This document shows positions 39,802-47,437 of a stretch of 54,998 nucleotides of DNA, in pieces. The position numbers and the translations under genes are program-made. How positions within the stretch are numbered: the stretch's first letter is position 1; every line of letters starts with the position of its first letter. This DNA comes from UBA910 sp964369145 (GTDB taxonomy: Bacteria; Patescibacteriota; Minisyncoccia; Phycocordibacterales; DATDWN01): NCBI GenBank assembly GCA_964369145.1, contig CAYJEE010000003.1, positions 1 through 54,998 on the forward strand, in the 5' to 3' direction. The notes beneath the pieces were generated by a model that saw only the letters and a program-made list of their open reading frames with translations, had not been told where the DNA came from and searched no databases.

Positions 39802-41081
39802 GTACATTTAAAATTGTATTACTGACGGTGTTTGGTTTCGGCGCACTTCTCGGTGTGATTGTGTTTGCAACATACCGTGGGTCAGATGTTCAGGCGACAG
39901 GGCCTGTAGTGATGTGGGGATTTATTCCGAGTTCAACAATGGATTTGTATAGTAAAGAGATGGGGTTTGATCAGAGTAAGCAGTTTACCTTTACCTATGT
40001 CGAAAAAAACCCAGACACCTTTGCAGATGATTTTGTAAAAGCTCTCGCGGATGGCAAAGGTCCGGATTTGATTATGCTTCGTGAAGACATGTTGACCGAA
40101 CAAAAAGACCGTCTGTTGCTTATACCGTATACATCATACAAAGAACGAGATTTCAAAAATAATTTTGTCCAATCAACAGAATTTCTATTGGGCAGTAAAG
40201 GTATGTACGGAGTGCCTCTCTACAGTGATCCGTTGGTGATGTATTGGAACCGTACTTTGTTTAGTAATGCATCAGTGGTCCTCCCTCCGAAATACTGGGA
40301 TGAATTCCTCACTCTTCCACAAAAATTAACTAAAAAGGATAATGCGGGTACGGTTATGGCGAGTGCGGTCGCTCTCGGTGAATGGAGAAATATCACTCAT
40401 GCCAAAGAGATTCTTGCCAATCTACTTATCCAGGGTGGTACATCTATCGTCGAAGTGCCTCGTGAGGGGAGTGCGTATAGTACTCTTTTGAATGAATACA
40501 ACAATGTGGCTCCAGCGTACAATGTGGTCAATTTTTACACTCAGTTTGCAAACCCGGTGACTGCCCAGTATTCATGGAATCGTTCACTCCCACAATCTCA
40601 AAATTATTTTCTTTTCGGCAACCTCGCCGTCTATCTCGGACTCGCTTCAGAGCTCACCACGCTTCGAAACAAAAATCCAAATTTGAATTTTGACGTAGCG
40701 CTTGCTCCGCAACCTCGTCAGTCAGACAAGACACTTGTATTTACTCATATCTACGGACTCTCGATACCAAAGCAGGCTAAAAATGTCGCTGGTGCATTTG
40801 CAGTACTTTCAGCTATGACCGGTGAAGCGGGTGCACAAACACTTTCACTCTATACCAACCTCCCTCCTGTTCGTCGAAGCTTGCTCGCTGATGCGCCCAA
40901 TGATCCGTACAAAGCAGTCTTTTACCAAAGTGCAGTACAGGGAGCGACATGGCTTGATCCACAGAAAAATTCTACCAATACAATTTTTCAGACTATGGTA
41001 GAATCTATTACATCAGGGCGGTCACGCATTACGGATGCGTTACGAAAAGCGGATGATGAAATTAAAGTCTTGCTAAAATGA
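39798..41081 (+). CDS. Membrane-anchored extracellular solute-binding protein (family 1-like)
   Basis: 427 residues. An uncleaved signal anchor (residues 5-26) is followed by a periplasmic-binding-protein fold: VVMWGFIPSS, DFVKALADGKGPDLIMLRED, YGVPLYSDPLVMYWNRTLF and ATWLDPQKNST match the UgpB/MalE-type pattern. No permease or ATPase gene is nearby, so the partner transporter, if any, lies elsewhere. It could instead act as a surface binding protein. Translationally coupled to the methyltransferase. Confidence 0.85.
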   Translation: MSTFKIVLLTVFGFGALLGVIVFATYRGSDVQATGPVVMWGFIPSSTMDLYSKEMGFDQSKQFTFTYVEKNPDTFADDFVKALADGKGPDLIMLREDMLTEQKDRLLLIPYTSYKERDFKNNFVQSTEFLLGSKGMYGVPLYSDPLVMYWNRTLFSNASVVLPPKYWDEFLTLPQKLTKKDNAGTVMASAVALGEWRNITHAKEILANLLIQGGTSIVEVPREGSAYSTLLNEYNNVAPAYNVVNFYTQFANPVTAQYSWNRSLPQSQNYFLFGNLAVYLGLASELTTLRNKNPNLNFDVALAPQPRQSDKTLVFTHIYGLSIPKQAKNVAGAFAVLSAMTGEAGAQTLSLYTNLPPVRRSLLADAPNDPYKAVFYQSAVQGATWLDPQKNSTNTIFQTMVESITSGRSRITDALRKADDEIKVLLK

Positions 41082-41133
41082 CCTTCAAAATTGGTAAAAG
41101 AAAAGCATGTCTCAGAGAGTTAAAAAATATAGT

Positions 41134-41523
41134 ATGAAAAAAATATCAACATTCATCACTTCAATACTGATTCTCGCATCACTTGTATGTATTCCTGTGT
41201 ATGTTGATGCACAAGTGACTGGTAAATCACTCGGACTCTTTCCGTGCAATGGACCAGATTGTAATTTTTCACATGCGATTGATGTGGTAAATGCGATTGT
41301 AAAAACATTGTTTATTGCTGTGCTCATTGTCACACCGCTCCTTGTGGTCAAAGCAGGGTATCATTTTATTATCGGTGGCAATAAGCCTGCGGAAAGAGAA
41401 AAGGGGAGGAACCAGCTTATGAATATAGCCATTGGGCTCGTGATTATTGCGTGTTCGTATGCGGTGGTGAAGCTTGTGCTGTCTGTGCTTATTAATCAAA
41501 CAACTATTCAAACAGGTTTTTAA
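41134..41523 (+). CDS. TrbC/VirB2-type (T4SS pilin-like) protein 1
   Basis: 129 residues from ATG 41134 (MKKISTFITS), the start of a signal peptide ending VDA. Two transmembrane helices flank a short basic/acidic loop (GGNKPAEREKGRNQLMN), the layout of TrbC/VirB2-like pilins abundant in Patescibacteria. Two cysteines (PCNGPDC) precede the first helix. First of six tandem genes. Confidence 0.8.
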   Translation: MKKISTFITSILILASLVCIPVYVDAQVTGKSLGLFPCNGPDCNFSHAIDVVNAIVKTLFIAVLIVTPLLVVKAGYHFIIGGNKPAEREKGRNQLMNIAIGLVIIACSYAVVKLVLSVLINQTTIQTGF

Positions 41524-41526
41524 TAT

Positions 41527-41931
41527 ATGAAAAAATTTATTTTTACAACTCTGCTTATTTTTAATTGCTTACCTATGATTGCTTTTGCTGGGGTTGCTGA
41601 TAATACAACTCCTACCAGTCAAACATCAAACCCAAACACCATTACATGGAAAATCACAAACCCACTCCGCAAAGAGGTAGGAAGTGATATTTCCTCTATT
41701 GTCACTGCAATAATGAAAAATATTGTCATGCCTCTCGCTTCAGTGCTTGTGGTACTTGCTGTCCTTTATGCTGGTTTCAAATTCGTTATTGCTCAAGGTA
41801 ATCCAAAAGAACTCGAAGAAGCTCGCAAAGGTTTCCTCTGGGTACTTATTGGCTCTGCAGTGTTGCTCGGTGCATACGGTATTACGGAAGTGCTCAAAGA
41901 AACCGTAAATCAAATAGCACCATTACCATAA
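41527..41931 (+). CDS. TrbC/VirB2-type (T4SS pilin-like) protein 2
   Basis: 134 residues. Signal peptide ending AFA, then TWKITNPLRKEVG, first helix, loop AQGNPKELEEARKGF and second helix. The NP...A.GNP.....A pattern is the clearest match to the T4SS pilin family among the six. It is 3 nt after gene 1. Confidence 0.85.
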   Translation: MKKFIFTTLLIFNCLPMIAFAGVADNTTPTSQTSNPNTITWKITNPLRKEVGSDISSIVTAIMKNIVMPLASVLVVLAVLYAGFKFVIAQGNPKELEEARKGFLWVLIGSAVLLGAYGITEVLKETVNQIAPLP

Positions 41932-41936
41932 CCATC

Positions 41937-42275
41937 ATGAAAAAGATATTTTTATTAAGCCTCGCTACACTTCCAGTTATCGCATCAGCGTATGCTTTTC
42001 CTGATTTCAGAGGATTTTCACAAGATGTGGTAGAGGTGCTTGATATTGTGCTCAATATTCTTATTACCGTTGCATTTATTACATTCTTTTGGGGTGTGGC
42101 AAAGTTTATCCTTAATGCAGGAAACGAAAAGACCATTACTGAAGGAAAGCAGTTTATGATATATGGTATTTTTGCATTGTTTGCACTATGGACCTTTAAA
42201 GCGATTATTATGTTCTTTAGTGGTCAGTTTGAATTTGGTACAGAACCAATAGATTACAATAATTTTTTACCATAA
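41937..42275 (+). CDS. TrbC/VirB2-type (T4SS pilin-like) protein 3
   Basis: 112 residues. Short signal peptide (MKKIFLLSLATLPVIASAYA), helix, loop NAGNEKTITEGKQFM and a second helix. 5 nt after gene 2, no Shine-Dalgarno. Confidence 0.8.
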   Translation: MKKIFLLSLATLPVIASAYAFPDFRGFSQDVVEVLDIVLNILITVAFITFFWGVAKFILNAGNEKTITEGKQFMIYGIFALFALWTFKAIIMFFSGQFEFGTEPIDYNNFLP

Positions 42276-42292
42276 CAGTATATACATTTATT

Positions 42293-42691
42293 ATGAATAC
42301 ATATAAAAGAATCACATATAGTTTGCTCAGCGCTAGTATTTGTGTACCCCAAATCTCTTTCGCAGCATTTGATAAAATCAAAAATCTTTTGAATGATTTT
42401 AAAGAACTACTTGATCTTGTTATCCCTATTACATTTGCCCTCGCACTCTTGTTCTTTTTCTACGGACTCGCTCAGTTTATCCGCAGTATCAGTGACAAAA
42501 CAATCGAGGAAGGAAAAAACAAAATGAAATGGGGGATTGTTGCGCTATTTGTGATGGTATCTATTTGGGGTATCATTGGATACATTGGTGATTCGCTTGG
42601 TATAGAAACAGGGGTGAAAAAATCAACAAATTCTTCAGCAGGTACTTCTCCTTGTACACCTGATCCATTTTCTGGAAATCCTTGTCAATAA
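42293..42691 (+). CDS. TrbC/VirB2-type (T4SS pilin-like) protein 4
   Basis: 132 residues. Signal peptide ending SFA, two helices with loop SISDKTIEEGKNKMK, and an extra Ser/Cys/Pro-rich tail (CTPDPFSGNPC) whose two cysteines may form a disulfide. Followed by hairpin H. Confidence 0.78.
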   Translation: MNTYKRITYSLLSASICVPQISFAAFDKIKNLLNDFKELLDLVIPITFALALLFFFYGLAQFIRSISDKTIEEGKNKMKWGIVALFVMVSIWGIIGYIGDSLGIETGVKKSTNSSAGTSPCTPDPFSGNPCQ

Positions 42692-42695
42692 AACT

Positions 42696-42797
42696 CTCAA
42701 ATTTGAGACAAGGTCGCGTATAAAATTTAAAAATATTTGTAGGTGTACTATTGTACAGTGGAAAATATTTTTAAATTTTAGACGATGAGATTGTCCA
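42696..42797. repeat. Large hairpin H downstream of pilin-like gene 4
   Basis: A perfect 18-bp stem TAAAATTTAAAAATATTT (42721-42738 with 42763-42780) carries an inner TGTAC/GTACA hairpin, and GACAA/TTGTC pair outside it. The 12-bp palindrome CTCAAATTTGAG at 42696-42707 also occurs at 39105-39116. Confidence 0.7.
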
Positions 42798-42826
42798 AAT
42801 ATGAAGTTTTACTATCCACAGAACCC

Positions 42827-42855
42827 TTGATATTTGCCAGCTATCCTTGTATTAT
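42827..42855 (+). promoter_or_regulatory. Strong promoter of pilin-like gene 5
   Basis: TTGATA (42827-42832), 17 bp, TATTAT (42850-42855), leader about 42 nt. The best consensus promoter among resident genes, suggesting gene 5 is the most expressed. Confidence 0.65.
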
Positions 42856-42903
42856 ATAGCTATAGGTCATTTAATTAATCATTAATCAGTTTATATATAC
42901 GTT

Positions 42904-43263
42904 ATGAATAAAATTATTTACGGTGCGATGTCATTGCTTCCAGTTCTTGCGTTTGCACAGGGTGCAACCGGAACACTTGGAAATATTACTGCTCTTGTAA
43001 CACAGGCAGGTAAAATCTTAGCATTGTTGATCCCAATGGCATTTGCATTGGCAATCATCTATTTCTTTTATGGTGTTGCAAAATACATCAGTGCCGCAGG
43101 TGATCCTAAAAAAGCAGACGAAGGTAAATCAGTTATGATTTACGGTGTGATCGCTATTGCAGTGATGGCTTCTGTGTACGGTATTGTTGCATATTTGCAA
43201 AGTACAGTGGGTATTACACCTGGACAAAACGGTATTACTGTTCCGACAGTTCCAGGTCTTTAA
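42904..43263 (+). CDS. TrbC/VirB2-type (T4SS pilin-like) protein 5, probable major subunit
   Basis: 119 residues. Signal peptide MNKIIYGAMSLLPVLAFA, then a small helix-loop-helix core with AAGDPKKADEGKSVM between two membrane helices and a short tail. It has its own strong promoter, unlike genes 1-4, which suggests it is the major subunit; that is inference. Confidence 0.82.
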   Translation: MNKIIYGAMSLLPVLAFAQGATGTLGNITALVTQAGKILALLIPMAFALAIIYFFYGVAKYISAAGDPKKADEGKSVMIYGVIAIAVMASVYGIVAYLQSTVGITPGQNGITVPTVPGL

Positions 43264-43273
43264 TTAGCTTTTC

Positions 43274-43561
43274 ATGGAAGGTTCTTCTATCACAATTATT
43301 CCATTCTTAAGTAGAGTAAGTGCATATATATTAAACCCACTTATCCTTATCCTTTTCTCAGTTGCTTTTATTTATTTTGCGTGGGGAGTTATACAGCTCA
43401 TCACTGCAGAAGCAGGTAAAAAAGAGAGTGCAAAGGATGCGGTAGTGTGGGGTTTGGTAGGAATGTTTATAATGTTCTCTACCTACGGCATTATTGCCCT
43501 TATCTTGGATACATTTGATATACAGAAGGACAGTGTTCCGTATATCAATACGAAACTCTAA
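43274..43561 (+). CDS. TrbC/VirB2-type (T4SS pilin-like) protein 6, no signal peptide
   Basis: 95 residues. Two membrane helices around a loop AEAGKKESAKDAVV, as in the others, but the N-terminus (MEGSSITIIPFLSRV) lacks a cleavable signal. It may be an inner-membrane partner rather than an exported subunit. 10 nt after gene 5. Confidence 0.72.
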   Translation: MEGSSITIIPFLSRVSAYILNPLILILFSVAFIYFAWGVIQLITAEAGKKESAKDAVVWGLVGMFIMFSTYGIIALILDTFDIQKDSVPYINTKL

Positions 43562-43574
43562 ACTTCCATAAAAC

Positions 43575-43606
43575 AAAAACCACCTCACTGAGGTGGTTTT
43601 TGTTTA
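43575..43606 (+). terminator. Terminator of the pilin-like operon
   Basis: AAAAACCACCTC pairs with GAGGTGGTTTTT over an ACT loop, 14 nt after the last stop. Confidence 0.92.
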
Positions 43607-43608
43607 TG

Positions 43609-43648
43609 TAAAAGAAAACACGCGCTACCCTGGTTGGGGTGCGCGTGT
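43609..43648 (-). terminator. Terminator of the SPFH/transglycosylase cassette
   Basis: ACACGCGC/GCGCGTGT with an inner ACCC/GGGT stem; on the minus strand it runs into TTTTCTTTT. Confidence 0.85.
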
Positions 43649-43673
43649 GTCATAAAGAACTTCATAAAGAGCA

Positions 43674-44831
43674 TTACTTGTAGTCGTACGTGACAGTCAC
43701 GACCACTTTTTCATCTGTCGCAGACATAAACTTATAATCAGCGATCGGGGTAAACGGTGTCAGGTCGAGCTCATTCCCGATTTCCTTCACCACATGACTT
43801 TCGTCATTGAAAGCGATGAAAATTGGTTTTTTGTGCTCGAACCCCATGATCACCTTTGGAAGTCTGAATGTGTTGGACTCCTTTTGGGAGACTTCCACTT
43901 CAAACACCAATTTGCTGCCAGGCGGCGTCGCCCATGGTCGTAGTCCGTCTCTGTTGTACAGTATTAGGGCGAAAACCAGGTTGTCCCGCAGTTTGTTTTT
44001 GTCCAGCTTGAGCCTTTTAAGCTCTTCGTCGTGGACGGAGTTGATCTGGCAGATACCGGTGTCGACAGTATCGTTTTTGTTTTTGTAAACACGGGGTTTA
44101 CCAGTGGCAGGGTCGATGTGTGTGAGACCCGACTCACGGTAGCATGCCGCCAAGAGATCCCACTGACCCGCCATGGTCTTTTCGGCAACTTCCTTATCAG
44201 GCCATGTTTCTCCTTTGGGATACTTTGTAGTACCTGTGGGAGTATACGATGCCCGACGGAGGACATTGGTAGTTCGATCACCGCTGTTTGCCCCCCACTT
44301 TACCTGAACCTCTTTGATCTTATCTTCGAGGTCCCATCCACCGATATGGACGATGAAGGTGATAAGTAAGAGAACAGCAATGACCTTGCCAATCTTACCT
44401 TCTGCAGTCAAGCTCAACGCTATCATGCAATAGAATAAAACGGCAGACCAGCTACACAGGTTTTCCCACCAGAAATCGGGGAAGAAGTTGTATATGACGA
44501 AGTTTAGCATCCCAATGTACACAATGGTTTGCATGAAAGGATTATTCATCCAGTATGCTTTCCAGTACACACCAAGACCGTACTTCTCCCACACAAGTAT
44601 CCCCACAATGAGCACTGCAAGACAGAGGATGATACGGATAGTTAATTCCGTTTTGGTCATATCTGCAGGTTTAGTTGGTTCTGTTGAGGTTGTCGATGTC
44701 GAGGATGTTTTCTCCTTACCGACAAAAACCTCTTTTTTCTGAGTGCCACTTGTAAGAGTGGTACTGGCCCAGTATCCTGCTAAAATAGCAAGTAGGAGGG
44801 CGGCGATGCCGATAATGATCTTTTTTTGCAA
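43674..44831 (-). CDS. Multi-TM protein with lytic transglycosylase-like domain
   Basis: 385 residues from a TTG start at 44831, supported by AGGAGAAG 7 nt upstream; no ATG is well placed. About five membrane helices (4-24, then four between about 63 and 168) precede a domain with CYRESGLTHIDP, DTGICQINSVHDEE and ALILYNRDGLRPW, the order of the lysozyme-like SLT fold with the catalytic Glu in RES. A beta-rich C-terminal part follows. It probably cleaves peptidoglycan outside the membrane. Cotranscribed with the SPFH gene; both have Shine-Dalgarno sequences unlike resident genes. Confidence 0.75.
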   Translation of the reverse strand: MQKKIIIGIAALLLAILAGYWASTTLTSGTQKKEVFVGKEKTSSTSTTSTEPTKPADMTKTELTIRIILCLAVLIVGILVWEKYGLGVYWKAYWMNNPFMQTIVYIGMLNFVIYNFFPDFWWENLCSWSAVLFYCMIALSLTAEGKIGKVIAVLLLITFIVHIGGWDLEDKIKEVQVKWGANSGDRTTNVLRRASYTPTGTTKYPKGETWPDKEVAEKTMAGQWDLLAACYRESGLTHIDPATGKPRVYKNKNDTVDTGICQINSVHDEELKRLKLDKNKLRDNLVFALILYNRDGLRPWATPPGSKLVFEVEVSQKESNTFRLPKVIMGFEHKKPIFIAFNDESHVVKEIGNELDLTPFTPIADYKFMSATDEKVVVTVTYDYK

Positions 44832-44841
44832 GTTACTTCTC

Positions 44842-45930
44842 CTAGTACCGATCTCTTTCTAATGGGATCGTTGTGTTTTTTCCGGGGGCGTAGACCGTTA
44901 AGCCTTTAAGGTTGGTGAGTCTTGTTGCTTCAGCGATCGCTGTCGCTGATTGTGCGGCAACATCTGAGCTGACGCCGAGTTCCTTCAGGCCAGAAACTGT
45001 TGCCATAACATCCGCAACAGATGAAGTAGCCAGTATGCCAGCCGCTTCAGCTGTTGCTCTTGCGGCGATAATCGCAGCTTCTCCGTCTTTCTGTGCTTTG
45101 GTTATTGCGGCGTTACCTTCAATCTCTGTTTTATTTTTCAGCTCCAAGAGTCGCTGAGTTTCCTTGTCCGAAGAATCAAACAGAGAAATGGATGCACCTG
45201 TTATGGCGACACCGGTTTCTCGAATTAGATTTTCGTTTATGGTTTTAACTACATGCTCAGAAAATTCACCGCCGAGCTGTTTGTTGACCTGCTCAAACTC
45301 CTCCGTTGTCATTTTCTGACAGAACTCGTTTGTTGCGGTCCTGAGGTATGACTCGATGAGTTCAAAAAACTTTCCGTTTAGTGTGAATACAGCGCGAAAA
45401 GGGTTCTTGACCTCGAAGTTAGCAAGGACACGGATGTTTCCGCGTAGCATGCCCTTAAACTCAACGTTCGGTACCAAGACCGAACGAGGGAATTTTCGCC
45501 GCAGCTCACTCACTGTCCGCTCAACACCAGGCGTAACCCATTCATCAGGAGAACTTTCTACTGTTGCGTTTGGGTTCTCTTTGCTAGTAATGATTGTGAA
45601 AGTGTGTTTGTGTCGGAAAAATTCTGGGCCTATGAAATAGGTCCCGTTGATTTTCCGCGTAATCCTGTCAAGCAAGTTCCATTTTGGAGTACCTCCGATA
45701 ATATCACCAACATCGTTGAGTCTATGACCCTCGCTGTCGATGATGGTTCTGGTGTGTTTTCCGTCACCACTCGCGACAAACATAATATGTTCGGACTGAA
45801 GGGTGTCAAAAAACTTATGTCCCTTCTTGCCTGAGTTGTTGTTGCGAGCGGTCGTTGCCCTCGGTTCTCTTTTAAAGAAGAGAGCAACCATTCCGGCAAT
45901 CAACAATGCACTAAGGATGTATGTATCCAT
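44842..45930 (-). CDS. SPFH/band 7 (prohibitin/flotillin-like) membrane protein
   Basis: 362 residues. N-terminal membrane helix (3-18), then an SPFH domain (about 90-250: RTVSELRRKFPRSV, FEVKNPFRAVF, ETGVAITGASISLFD) and an Ala/Glu-rich coiled coil (TEIEGNAAITKAQKDGEAAI), typical of flotillin-type scaffolds. SPFH proteins organise membrane microdomains and often regulate enzymes beside them, here possibly the transglycosylase. GAAAGGA precedes the ATG. Confidence 0.82.
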   Translation of the reverse strand: MDTYILSALLIAGMVALFFKREPRATTARNNNSGKKGHKFFDTLQSEHIMFVASGDGKHTRTIIDSEGHRLNDVGDIIGGTPKWNLLDRITRKINGTYFIGPEFFRHKHTFTIITSKENPNATVESSPDEWVTPGVERTVSELRRKFPRSVLVPNVEFKGMLRGNIRVLANFEVKNPFRAVFTLNGKFFELIESYLRTATNEFCQKMTTEEFEQVNKQLGGEFSEHVVKTINENLIRETGVAITGASISLFDSSDKETQRLLELKNKTEIEGNAAITKAQKDGEAAIIAARATAEAAGILATSSVADVMATVSGLKELGVSSDVAAQSATAIAEATRLTNLKGLTVYAPGKNTTIPLERDRY

Positions 45931-46012
45931 TTCTGTTTCCTTTCGAATATTGGTTTGTCAATGAACGAACGATCAAGAGGGGGACTAACGTCGCCCATTG
46001 ACGTACTTATAT

Positions 46013-46041
46013 ATTATACCACCTTTGATATGGCTTGTCAA
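46013..46041 (-). promoter_or_regulatory. Consensus promoter of the SPFH/transglycosylase cassette
   Basis: On the minus strand perfect TTGACA (46041-46036), 17 bp and perfect TATAAT (46018-46013). Leader about 75 nt. Confidence 0.85.
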
Positions 46042-46148
46042 ATTTAAAACCATTAGAAAATGGCTCTGTAAAGCTCTAAAAAAGCAGAAAAAAGTAGATT
46101 TGACGAATTGTAAAATAATATGAAAAAACACCCGAAGGTGTATTTTCA

Positions 46149-46232
46149 TGGTGGGCGAGAGAGGACTTGAACCTCCACCCCTTACGGGACTGCTTCCTAA
46201 GAGCAGCGTGGCTACCATTACACCACTCGCCC
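46149..46232 (-). tRNA. tRNA-Leu (TAG), CCA encoded
   Basis: Acceptor GGGCGAG/CTCGCCC, class II variable arm CCC-GTAA-GGG, anticodon loop CTTAGGA (TAG). Discriminator A at 46152, CCA at 46151-46149. Its 5' 15 nt are also the 3' end of the LAGLIDADG gene. Confidence 0.93.
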
Positions 46233-46868
46233 AATATTTATTATCTCCTGTGCACTTTTCATTTTTCTAGACAAGCATACCACATCTTTTGAGTAAATTC
46301 TATCGAGTATTTTTATACTGTCACTTTTACAAAATTTTAGAGAGTATACAGAGGATGAAGGTGTTTTAGAGATTGAACCTCCTTCTATAGAAAAGTCTTT
46401 CCTGCAACATTCTAGGATCCAGTTTAGAAATATATTGCTTGCAGAATAGAGTTTCATTTGGCACTGAAGATGTTTACTTTCTGGATGAGTAGACGTGTAA
46501 ATACTTCCATCGCCGTCTATGCATCCTCGAAGGAAATGGGGGAAGTATTTGGTGGGGATATCAAGTTTTCCTAATGTTTTTGATTTGCGTGGAGTAAGAC
46601 CTATACTAAGTAAGTATTCAAAAAAATTTGTATCGCCCCATTGAAGTGCATAGTAGTTTTTATCTTTTGAAGTGTCTCGTGATTTGGTTCCGATTTTATT
46701 GTCTATACCTAAGCATTTTTTACAATTAACCAGCATTTCATAATCCTTGGAAGTTATATTTAAATGTCTCAAATCAGAGGATAAATTACCATCGGTAGCG
46801 ATAACTCCAATGACGTATGCAAAGTCATTACTCCACTTTGTATTTGTTCTAGATTTTCTATTGGCCAT
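46218..46868 (-). CDS. Free-standing LAGLIDADG homing endonuclease
   Basis: 216 residues with both LAGLIDADG-type motifs: YVIGVIATDGNL (about residues 18-29) and FLRGCIDGDGSI (about 112-123), the spacing of a monomeric two-motif enzyme. Such enzymes cut a long DNA site and drive their own spread, usually from introns or inteins; no intron or intein is visible here. The last four codons and the TAA stop (GGG CGA GTG GTG TAA) are the first 15 bases of tRNA-Leu. RNase P cleavage would therefore remove the stop codon from the mRNA. Confidence 0.88.
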   Translation of the reverse strand: MANRKSRTNTKWSNDFAYVIGVIATDGNLSSDLRHLNITSKDYEMLVNCKKCLGIDNKIGTKSRDTSKDKNYYALQWGDTNFFEYLLSIGLTPRKSKTLGKLDIPTKYFPHFLRGCIDGDGSIYTSTHPESKHLQCQMKLYSASNIFLNWILECCRKDFSIEGGSISKTPSSSVYSLKFCKSDSIKILDRIYSKDVVCLSRKMKSAQEIINIGRVV

Positions 46869-47034
46869 ATATTAAGACTAAAAGCGTATACCAATAATTA
46901 TAACAATTATAAGAATAAATAATAGTTAATCTTGTGGAGATGTGAATTTATGGTAGTATATCTAACATATGCATCCGAGCTGTTTTGGTAGATATACAGC
47001 AGTAAGCATGTTAACGTAAGCGAGAAATTAAATT
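46869..47034. other. Intergenic region upstream of tRNA-Lys
   Basis: AT-rich, no ORF. At 46971-47000 the sequence GCATCCGAGCT...TGGTAGA resembles a degenerate copy of the tRNA-Lys 5' part (GCATCCATAGCT...TGGTAGA). A possible -10 (TAGTAT or TATATC) lies near 46953-46962. Confidence 0.35.
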
Positions 47035-47107
47035 GCATCCATAGCTCAGCTGGTAGAGCAGATCCCTCTTAAGGATAAGGTCGCAGGTTCGAGCCCTGCT
47101 GGGTGCA
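47035..47107 (+). tRNA. tRNA-Lys (CTT)
   Basis: Acceptor GCATCCA/TGGGTGC, anticodon loop CTCTTAA (CTT), T arm GCAGG/CCTGC. One mismatch at the outermost anticodon-stem pair. CCA not encoded. Confidence 0.92.
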
Positions 47108-47111
47108 CATA

Positions 47112-47147
47112 ATATAAAAAACCTGGAATGCTCCAGGTTTTTTATAT
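47112..47147 (+). terminator. Terminator of tRNA-Lys
   Basis: Perfect 16-bp stem ATATAAAAAACCTGGA with an ATGC loop. Confidence 0.93.
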
Positions 47148-47149
47148 TA

Positions 47150-47262
47150 CGTGCAAGACACAGTCATGTTTTTCTAACAAGAAAACAGGCGAGGCGAGGT
47201 AGCGAGAATTCTGGTTTGACGAAACCAGAATCACTTGAGACCACAGGATTGTGTTATTTCTG
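47150..47262. repeat. Multi-hairpin intergenic element, possibly a diverged family G copy
   Basis: ACACAGTC and GATTGTGT bound the region; inside are ATTCTGGTTT/AAACCAGAAT with a GACG loop and AGGCGAGGTAGCGAG, similar to the family G core AGGCGGGTAGCCGAG. Lies between convergent tRNA genes. Confidence 0.45.
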
Positions 47263-47347
47263 TGCCCGGAGTGGGAATCGAACCCACACGAGGTTAAACC
47301 TCACAACATTTTAAGTGTTGGCTGTCTACCAATTCCAGCATCCGGGC
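47263..47347 (-). tRNA. tRNA-Leu (TAA)
   Basis: Acceptor GCCCGGA/TCCGGGC, class II variable arm GAGG-TTTAA-CCTC, anticodon loop CTTAAAA (TAA). CCA not encoded. Starts 2 nt after the CCA of tRNA-Cys. Confidence 0.94.
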
Positions 47348-47349
47348 AT

Positions 47350-47424
47350 TGGAGACCTGGGGCGGAATCGAACCGCCGCATAGAGCTTTTGCAGAGCTCC
47401 GCCTTACCACTTGGCCACCAGGTC
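47350..47424 (-). tRNA. tRNA-Cys (GCA), CCA encoded
   Basis: Acceptor GACCTGG/CCAGGTC, anticodon loop CTGCAAA (GCA), discriminator T as expected for Cys, CCA at 47352-47350. Downstream of rbfA in the same orientation. Confidence 0.94.
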
Positions 47425-47437
47425 TTGAGTCGTAATT

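Noticed and set aside
45985..46218. Minus-strand ORF covering tRNA-Leu and the SPFH promoter
   Set aside because: It overlaps the tRNA and a consensus promoter and has no ribosome-binding site or plausible protein.
46218..46868. Intron or intein hosting the LAGLIDADG gene
   Set aside because: tRNA-Leu is uninterrupted and no flanking split gene or splice motifs were seen.
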